Origin: Promicromonospora panici
GTDB taxonomy: Bacteria; Actinomycetota; Actinomycetes; Actinomycetales; Cellulomonadaceae
Assembly: GCF_900608595.1 (NCBI RefSeq)
Contig: NZ_UWYY01000014.1
Coordinates: 62,001-126,000, forward strand
Direction of reading: 5' to 3'
Length of the DNA stretch: 64,000 nt
The translations under genes were made by a program, and so were the position numbers. The notes below the pieces were generated by a model, which was not told the origin of the DNA, ran no database searches, and saw nothing but the letters and a program-made list of their open reading frames with translations. How positions within the stretch are numbered: position 1 is the stretch's first letter; each line of letters starts with the position of its first letter. Positions 58,501 through 64,000 of this stretch are shown piece by piece.

Positions 58501-58872
58501 GTCGCCGCTCCCGCGACCGCCCCGGACACCTACGGGTTCCTGTTCACGGACTGCCGGTTCACGTCCGACGCCGCGCCGGGGACCGTGTTCCTCGGGCGCC
58601 CGTGGCACCCGAGCAGCAACCCGGACGTGGAGCCGTCGGTCATCGTCCGCGACTCGTGGCTCGGCGAGCACGTCCGCACACCCGCGTGGTCGGACATGGG
58701 CGGCTGGCCGTGGCAGGAGGACTTCTTGCGCGAGTACGAGAACACGGGTCCGGGCGCCGCGCCGACGGGTGAGGAGGTCGAGGGCCGACCGCAGCTCACG
58801 GACGACGAGGCGCACCTGCACACGCGCCAGGCGTACCTGACGGGCGCCGACGGCTGGACGCCCTGGGCCTGA
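55531..58872 (+). CDS. Secreted PL1-PL1-CE8 multidomain pectinase
   Basis: The 1113-residue protein has a signal peptide (RRS start, cleavage likely after AHA at about 42; the twin Arg also permits Tat export), a Pro/Ala/Thr linker and three catalytic domains. Domain 1 (about 95-450) is a pectate lyase PL1 with HVWLDHLTLDDG and catalytic-Arg block QRAPRVRFGQVHVYNN (336-351). Domain 2 (about 515-770) is a second PL1 with HVWIDHNEFTRLGDGLVDVR and QRNASIDNVAAGHLYNNY (684-701). Domain 3 (about 795-1080) is a CE8 pectin methylesterase with NQDTF (934-938), GDVDFIYA (960-967) and LGRPW (1021-1025). It would demethylate and cleave pectin outside the cell. Start at ATG 55531, GAGAGG upstream. Confidence 0.92.
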   Translation: MPLSTPPARGIAPDRPTPRRSTIAALAAPVLALALATPGAHAAPPASGADEPAPATTATTATRGADPLSTPVERQALPPGDGWASLDGGTTGGADAADVIDVRTRDELVAAVQGDHSKIVRVVGDIDANTAADGSPLTCEDYARDGYTLQGYLDAFDPAHWDGPAKGPLEDARKASQRAQGEQIRVRVGSNTTLIGAGDVTLSGFVVEVGGVDNVIVRNVRISDAYDCFPGWNGGTWKTEWDNLVVSGATHVWLDHLTLDDGRTVDTEQPRHFGEPFLRHDGLLDVVRGADLVTISWSELRGHDKSMLFGNGDDRTSDRGKLRVTMHHNELADLVQRAPRVRFGQVHVYNNVYRVTDAARYGYSWGVGVESSITARENTFELAGAVDASRIIRGWGGTGIDVDGTWVDGKEVDALAAYNAAHPDGPLAGEVAGAAGLHGVIQPAELAVPAVARGAGSGKLERWQDPTDPAVAGAALLRRIDAPRTASADGPVWSPVATGFAGTASEDRPRGTTGGTGGRMVVASDAGELAAYAAMPEPLTILVDGSLRLDPFGSMIRVAGDKTIAGVGPEAELVGGGLFLDRVQNVIVRNLRFRDSYVPGDWDGKAADNDNDGIRMDTSSHVWIDHNEFTRLGDGLVDVRKDSTAVTLSWNVFRDHNKTVGVGWTPNVVTTLTMHHNWFSNTYQRNASIDNVAAGHLYNNYLEGQAQYGTMSRGASQLVVEHSVYAHGEDAIVAKDPESRVDSRANRFVSIRGRKDNTGPTFDPTTHYSYTADRTDDVVELVTADAGPLAADETVGRQVTVALDGTGDYGSVGAAVGAARRADHPVEIVVEPGVYREVVRVWPGAEGLTIRGATGNPEDVVLTYDLASGQQKFYGGVFGGTGAATLAILADDVTVQEITVENAYDEAANGNSQAQALRTVGDRIVLDGVRLIGNQDTFLAETPSLGVVSRVYVTDSYIEGDVDFIYARATMVIEDSQIHSLDRGSSVNGYVAAPATAPDTYGFLFTDCRFTSDAAPGTVFLGRPWHPSSNPDVEPSVIVRDSWLGEHVRTPAWSDMGGWPWQEDFLREYENTGPGAAPTGEEVEGRPQLTDDEAHLHTRQAYLTGADGWTPWA

Positions 58873-58897
58873 CTCCGCGGCGTTACGCAGTGGCTGC

Positions 58898-58948
58898 GGG
58901 TATGAAACGGCGTGCACCCGGACCTTGGGTGCCCGCCGTTTCATACCC
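58898..58948. terminator. 22-bp hairpin between pectinase and folA
   Basis: Arms 58898-58919 and 58927-58948 pair over 22 bases with one mismatch and a seven-base loop; pairing extends a few more bases on each side. It lies between convergent stops at 58872 and 58961 and can terminate both directions. Confidence 0.8.
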
Positions 58949-58960
58949 ACAGCAAACGAG

Positions 58961-59473
58961 TCAGGAACGGCGGTAGGTGAGGTGGCGGTAGCGGAGGCCC
59001 GACGTCGACGTCGTCCACTCGGTCGACGAGGCGACCGTCCACTCCTGCCCGATCTCGGGGGCGAACACGTCGCCCTCGATCTCGGCGTTGATCTCGCTGA
59101 CCTCCAGCACGTCGGCGACGGGGAGCGCCTCGCTGTACAGCTGGGAGCCGCCGATGATCCAGATCTCGTCCCCGCCGGGCGCGTCCGCCGCTACATCGAG
59201 CGCCTCCCCGATGGACCCGGCCGGCACGGCGTCGTCGCCCGCGTCGGGCACGCCGTGCGGGCCGCGTGACGAGACCACGATGTTGGTGCGGCCGGGCAGT
59301 GGGCGCTTCGGCAGCGACTCCCAGGTGAGCCGTCCCATCACAACCGGGTGGCCCGCCGTCGTCCGCTTGAAATGGGCGAAGTCCTCGGGCACGCGCCACG
59401 GGATGTCGCCGCCGGCGCCGATCACCGGCCGGCCGGCGGCGTCGCGTGCCTGCCCCCAGATGAGTCCGATCAT
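58961..59473 (-). CDS. folA: Dihydrofolate reductase
   Basis: The 170-residue enzyme reduces dihydrofolate to tetrahydrofolate. It starts MIGLIWGQARDAAGRPVIGA and contains GGDIPWRVPEDFAHFKRTT (substrate and NADPH loop with the catalytic acid Glu or Asp), VVMGRLTWESLPKRPLPGR, and IWIIGGSQLYSEAL. ATG 59473 overlaps the thyA stop (TGATG). Length is normal. Confidence 0.97.
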   Translation of the reverse strand: MIGLIWGQARDAAGRPVIGAGGDIPWRVPEDFAHFKRTTAGHPVVMGRLTWESLPKRPLPGRTNIVVSSRGPHGVPDAGDDAVPAGSIGEALDVAADAPGGDEIWIIGGSQLYSEALPVADVLEVSEINAEIEGDVFAPEIGQEWTVASSTEWTTSTSGLRYRHLTYRRS

Positions 59474-60276
59474 CAGACTGCGATCGGCGCCTTGATGGTG
59501 GGGTGCGAGGCGTAGCCGAGCACCTCGACGTCCTCGAACTCGTAGTCGAAGATCGAGTCCCGCGGGGCGAGCCGCAGCGACGGGTACGGGTACGGGTCGC
59601 GCGCGAGCTGAGTCTCGACCTGCTCCACGTGGTTGTCGTAGATGTGCACGTCGCCGCCGGTCCAGACGAACTCGCCGACCTCGAGCCCCGTCTGCGCCGC
59701 GACCATGTGCGTGAGCAGCGCGTACGAGGCGATGTTGAACGGCACGCCGAGGAACAGGTCCGCCGACCGCTGGTAGAGCTGGCAGCTGAGCTTGCCGTCC
59801 GAGACGTAGAACTGGAACAGGGCGTGACAGGGCGGCAGCGCCATGTCGTCGACCTCGGCCGGGTTCCACGCGGTCACTATGTGCCGGCGCGAGTCCGGGT
59901 TGGTCCGGATCTGCTCGATCACCTTCGCTATCTGGTCCACGTGACCGCCGTCGGGCGTGGGCCAGGATCGCCACTGGACGCCGTAGACCGGGCCCAGCTC
60001 GCCCGACTCGTCGGCCCAGTCGTCCCAGATCTTCACGCCGCGCTCCTGCAGCCAGCGCACGTTGGAGTCGCCGCGCAGGAACCACAACAACTCGTACACG
60101 ACCGACTTGAGGTGCACACGCTTGGTGGTGATCAGGGGGAAGCCCTTGGACAGGTCGTACCGGATCTGACGCCCGAACACGCTGCGCGTCCCCGTGCCGG
60201 TCCGGTCACCCTTGCGGGTTCCCTCCGCGAGCACGTCGCGCAGCAGGTCCTCGTACGGGGTGTCGATCTGGCTCAT
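59473..60276 (-). CDS. thyA: Thymidylate synthase
   Basis: This 267-residue protein is ThyA, which methylates dUMP to dTMP with methylene-THF. Visible are the N-terminal RTGTGTRSVFGRQIRYDL (phosphate-binding Arg), YELLWFLRGDSNVRWLQE, the active-site Cys in LPPCHALFQFYV and RSADLFLGVPFNIASYALL. Translational overlap with folA lets DHFR recycle the dihydrofolate ThyA produces. Confidence 0.98.
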   Translation of the reverse strand: MSQIDTPYEDLLRDVLAEGTRKGDRTGTGTRSVFGRQIRYDLSKGFPLITTKRVHLKSVVYELLWFLRGDSNVRWLQERGVKIWDDWADESGELGPVYGVQWRSWPTPDGGHVDQIAKVIEQIRTNPDSRRHIVTAWNPAEVDDMALPPCHALFQFYVSDGKLSCQLYQRSADLFLGVPFNIASYALLTHMVAAQTGLEVGEFVWTGGDVHIYDNHVEQVETQLARDPYPYPSLRLAPRDSIFDYEFEDVEVLGYASHPTIKAPIAV

Positions 60277-60318
60277 GCGGCAAGCCTATGCCGGACGGCG
60301 GGTTGCGCCGAGTGCGAC

Positions 60319-60939
60319 TCACGGCTGGCCGCGACCGCGATCCTGATCGCTCTGGCTCGACCTCAGCTCCTTGAGCCGGACCCCGCGACGGCGGTAGAGC
60401 ACGCCCATCGTCACGAGCGTCAGTGCCACGACGCCGCCGAGCACCGCGCCCCACGCCGAGCCGCCGCGGAAGGCGGGCCCGTCGACGTCGAGGATACGCT
60501 CACCGGCGTGCGAGGCCGCAGAGGTGCCGAGCACGATGCCAAGCGTCAGCAGGTTCGGCACCGCGAACAGCGCGGCCAGCGCCACGAACGCGCCGCGGAG
60601 CGGCCAGGACCGCCGCGGCAGCACGGCCTGTGCCAGGAACAGCACCGGCACGGCGGTGAACACGGCGCCGACCACCAGGCCCCACCAGGCGCCCGCGGAG
60701 AACGAGCCGTCCACGGCGTTGCCGATCACCTGGGCCCACCAGCGCGGCAGGAAGGCCGAGAGGAACAGGTACAGCAGCCATACGACGACGATCACGGCGA
60801 CCACGCCGACCAGCCGCTGCACGAGGTCCCGCCAGTTCGGCCGCCACCGCGCGCCCGCCGACGTATTGCCCGAGGTCTCGCCTGGCGTATCGCCCGGCGG
60901 GCCGGTCCCGCCGGGCTTGTCGCTCGCGTTCTGCGCCAT
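60319..60939 (-). CDS. Actinobacterial four-helix membrane protein
   Basis: The 206-residue product has a polar disordered N-terminus rich in Gly/Pro/Thr, about four helices (residues about 43-65, 82-105, 115-140 and 163-185) and a basic Arg-rich C-terminal tail. No family is recognised with confidence. ATG 60939 is used; the ATG at 60945 two codons earlier is equivalent. It is directly upstream of thyA with a 42-bp gap and may be co-transcribed. Confidence 0.6.
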   Translation of the reverse strand: MAQNASDKPGGTGPPGDTPGETSGNTSAGARWRPNWRDLVQRLVGVVAVIVVVWLLYLFLSAFLPRWWAQVIGNAVDGSFSAGAWWGLVVGAVFTAVPVLFLAQAVLPRRSWPLRGAFVALAALFAVPNLLTLGIVLGTSAASHAGERILDVDGPAFRGGSAWGAVLGGVVALTLVTMGVLYRRRGVRLKELRSSQSDQDRGRGQP

Positions 60940-61086
60940 GCGCACGATCGTCGCAGCGCCGGGCGCACTCTGCGCGGCGAACGGGAACGTCAGGGGCTTC
61001 TTTCGCGTTGACGACTAGTCCCACCGATCGGGATGCGCGGTACCCGCTTCGCGACCGTGTCGGTGACCAGTGGAAGGATGGTCCTC

Positions 61087-61569
61087 ATGACGGAGCAGAT
61101 CACCACCTCGGACGCGACGAGCATGGAAGACGCCGTGACCCCCTCGCCCACCGACCCGCTCTGGGTAGAGCGCAACGGCATCCGCACGTACACGGGCTTC
61201 TCGGCCCGCGGCGCCCGCGTAGAAATCGGGCCGGTGAGCGCCGGTGCCGTGTTCACGCCGGGTGAGCTGCTGAAGATCGCGCTCGCGGCGTGCGCGGGGA
61301 TGAGCAGCGACCGCGCGTTCGCGCGCCGCCTGGGTGACGACTACCGGACCACCATCCGGGTCGAGGACCCGAAGGACATGGCGGACGACCGCTACCCGGT
61401 GCTCACGGAGAAGTTCGAGATCGACCTCTCCACGCTCGACGACGAGGACCGGGCGAAGCTCCTCACGATCGCGCAGCGGTCGATCGACAAGACCTGCACC
61501 GTGGGCCGCACGCTCAAGGCCGGTGCGGAGATCCCGGACGCGCAGTTCGAGCAGCCGGCGGAGGGCTGA
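61087..61569 (+). CDS. OsmC/Ohr-family protein
   Basis: The 160-residue protein is an OsmC-like peroxidase or peroxide/thiol-handling protein. FTPGELLKIALAACAGMSSD holds the first reactive Cys and SIDKTCTVGRTL the second, matching the two-Cys arrangement that reduces organic hydroperoxides. ATG 61087 follows GGAAGG; a longer frame upstream has no family similarity. It precedes the EcsC-like gene by one base, so they form an operon. Confidence 0.85.
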   Translation: MTEQITTSDATSMEDAVTPSPTDPLWVERNGIRTYTGFSARGARVEIGPVSAGAVFTPGELLKIALAACAGMSSDRAFARRLGDDYRTTIRVEDPKDMADDRYPVLTEKFEIDLSTLDDEDRAKLLTIAQRSIDKTCTVGRTLKAGAEIPDAQFEQPAEG

Positions 61570-61570
61570 G

Positions 61571-62350
61571 ATGGCCGACGACAAGAAACTGACCGCACCA
61601 GGGGCCAACGGCCGGGCTGCGCCGGGGGACGCGGTCCTCAAGCCGGACGACTCGCTCGAGGTCACACCGGCGGACTGGGTCAACTACAAGCCGGAAAGCC
61701 CGCTGGACCACCTGGTCAACCGGGCGGTGACCATCCCGTCGGCGAGTATCCACAAGCATGTGGACAAGGTCCGGGCGCGGAACCCTGACGCCGGCCCGGC
61801 GGAGATCGTCAGGCTGCTGGAGAAGGAGTACCTGCGGGTCATCCAGACCACGGGTGGCGCCGTCGGCGCGGCGGCGGCGATCCCGGCGGTCGGCACGGCC
61901 GCGAGCGTCGCGCTGTCCACGAGCGACGTGGCGACGTTCTTCGCCTCGTCGGCCGCGTTCTCCCTCGCCGTGGCGGACGTGCACGGCATCGACGTCCAGG
62001 ACGTCCCCCGCCGTCGCGCGCTGCTGCTCGCCACGGTGCTGGGTGACCAGGGCGCGCAAGACGTCGAGAACGCCATCGGCGGGTCAGGCGTCGCGTGGGG
62101 CAAGGTGCTGCTCACGAGCATGCCGCGCACCACTTTGCACCGTGTGAACAAGGCGCTGACGCACCGGTTCATCCAGAAGCAGATCGCCAAGCAGGGCAGC
62201 CTGCTGCTCGGCCGCATCCTGCCGTTCGGCATCGGCGCGGCGGTGGGCTTCTTCGGCGCGCGCGCCCTCGGTCACACCGTGATCGGCCAGTCTCGCGTCG
62301 CGTTCGGCGCTCCGCCGGAGCATTTTCCCCGCGTCATCGAGCAGAAGTAA
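61571..62350 (+). CDS. EcsC-like membrane-associated protein
   Basis: The 259-residue protein has a polar 60-residue N-terminus, a hydrophobic Gly/Ala-rich central region (GAVGAAAAIPAVGTAASVAL then TSDVATFFASSAAFSLAVAD), a VPRRRALLLATVLGD helix and a C-terminal GRILPFGIGAAVGFFGARAL hydrophobic stretch. This resembles EcsC-family proteins of unknown role. ATG 61571 follows the OsmC stop by one base and has GAGGG overlapping it. Confidence 0.65.
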   Translation: MADDKKLTAPGANGRAAPGDAVLKPDDSLEVTPADWVNYKPESPLDHLVNRAVTIPSASIHKHVDKVRARNPDAGPAEIVRLLEKEYLRVIQTTGGAVGAAAAIPAVGTAASVALSTSDVATFFASSAAFSLAVADVHGIDVQDVPRRRALLLATVLGDQGAQDVENAIGGSGVAWGKVLLTSMPRTTLHRVNKALTHRFIQKQIAKQGSLLLGRILPFGIGAAVGFFGARALGHTVIGQSRVAFGAPPEHFPRVIEQK

Positions 62351-62405
62351 ACAAATATCACAACCGCTGGGCGGGATGACGGCACCCTGTCTAGGCTTGC
62401 GATCC

Positions 62406-63917
<1,512 letters not shown>

Positions 63918-63933
63918 GCGTAGGCTCCCGGGG

Positions 63934-64000
63934 GTGACCACTACGACGTCGTCCCACACCACCGTTATGCTCCCGGCGCTCTCCGAGCTACAGCAGGCCT
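63934..64000 (+). CDS. Unidentified CDS, 5' fragment
   Basis: An open frame from GTG 63934 (GGGGG immediately upstream) runs to the window edge, encoding VTTTTSSHTTVMLPALSELQ and two more residues. An ATG at 63967 in the same frame could be the true start. No family is recognisable from so little sequence. It follows the aminotransferase by 16 bp on the same strand. Confidence 0.35.
   Translation, partial: MTTTTSSHTTVMLPALSELQQA

Overview
The window reads as chromosomal DNA of a high-GC Gram-positive actinobacterium, most likely order Micrococcales and probably near Promicromonosporaceae or Cellulomonadaceae. That placement is inferred from strong GC bias in third codon positions, frequent GTG starts, tRNA genes without an encoded CCA end, long hairpin terminators without T-tracts, a SepX/GlpR-type division gene beside a RimJ-type acetyltransferase, and a gene complement aimed at plant polysaccharides. 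No 16S gene is present, so genus is a guess.

Layout. 0-6.8 kb: small enzyme/regulator pairs (NmrA-like with TetR, a Cys-nucleophile alpha/beta hydrolase with MarR), then a DMT-type membrane protein coupled to an MprF-like lysyl-phosphatidylglycerol synthase domain protein, and a DUF2127 protein. 6.8-12.3 kb: broken gene pieces, then a 3' tRNA-Ala fragment (7620-7653) in the same orientation as the intact tRNA-Ala(CGC) at 12230-12302. Between them lie a LuxR/NarL-type two-component system and a divergent two-gene ABC exporter, so the segment looks like a small tRNA-flanked island without a recognisable integrase. 12.4-20.5 kb: housekeeping genes (SepX/GlpR, RimJ, 5-FCL, penicillin-acylase family, FmdB with a CIRCE-like operator, a SAF/CpaB-like protein, MscL). 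20.6-24.6 kb: a 1345-residue helicase-like protein whose ATPase motifs look destroyed. 25-29 kb: MFS exporter, DUF2637-HTH protein, L,D-transpeptidase.

29-34.7 kb: a five-gene Opp/Dpp-type importer. 35-39.4 kb: an EhuABCD-type (ectoine/hydroxyectoine) importer with a divergent GntR/FCD regulator. 39.8-45.4 kb: a xylose module (ROK repressor, xylA, xylB) followed by a beta-lactamase-fold hydrolase. 45.5-58.9 kb: a pectin-utilisation locus. An operon for oligosaccharide import (LplB and LplC permeases, a lipoprotein binding protein, a YesL-like protein, a cytosolic GH28 and a small membrane protein) diverges from a GH43 gene and a LacI regulator fused to a DUF6807/PmoA-like domain. Downstream is a secreted three-domain enzyme, pectate lyase-pectate lyase-pectin methylesterase. 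Four matching palindromes (core GNAACCGGTTNC) sit at the three promoter regions of this locus and probably bind the LacI fusion. 58.9-64 kb: folA-thyA, OsmC, an EcsC-like protein and an ornithine aminotransferase with a long acidic tail.

How it fits together: secreted pectinase cuts and demethylates pectin, the Lpl-type importer takes up oligomers, and cytosolic GH28 and GH43 finish them; pentoses released elsewhere would enter the xylose branch. The importer operon has no ATPase, so it presumably borrows one. A second theme is structural: many gene ends carry long, near-perfect hairpins, several built from tandemly repeated or nested units.
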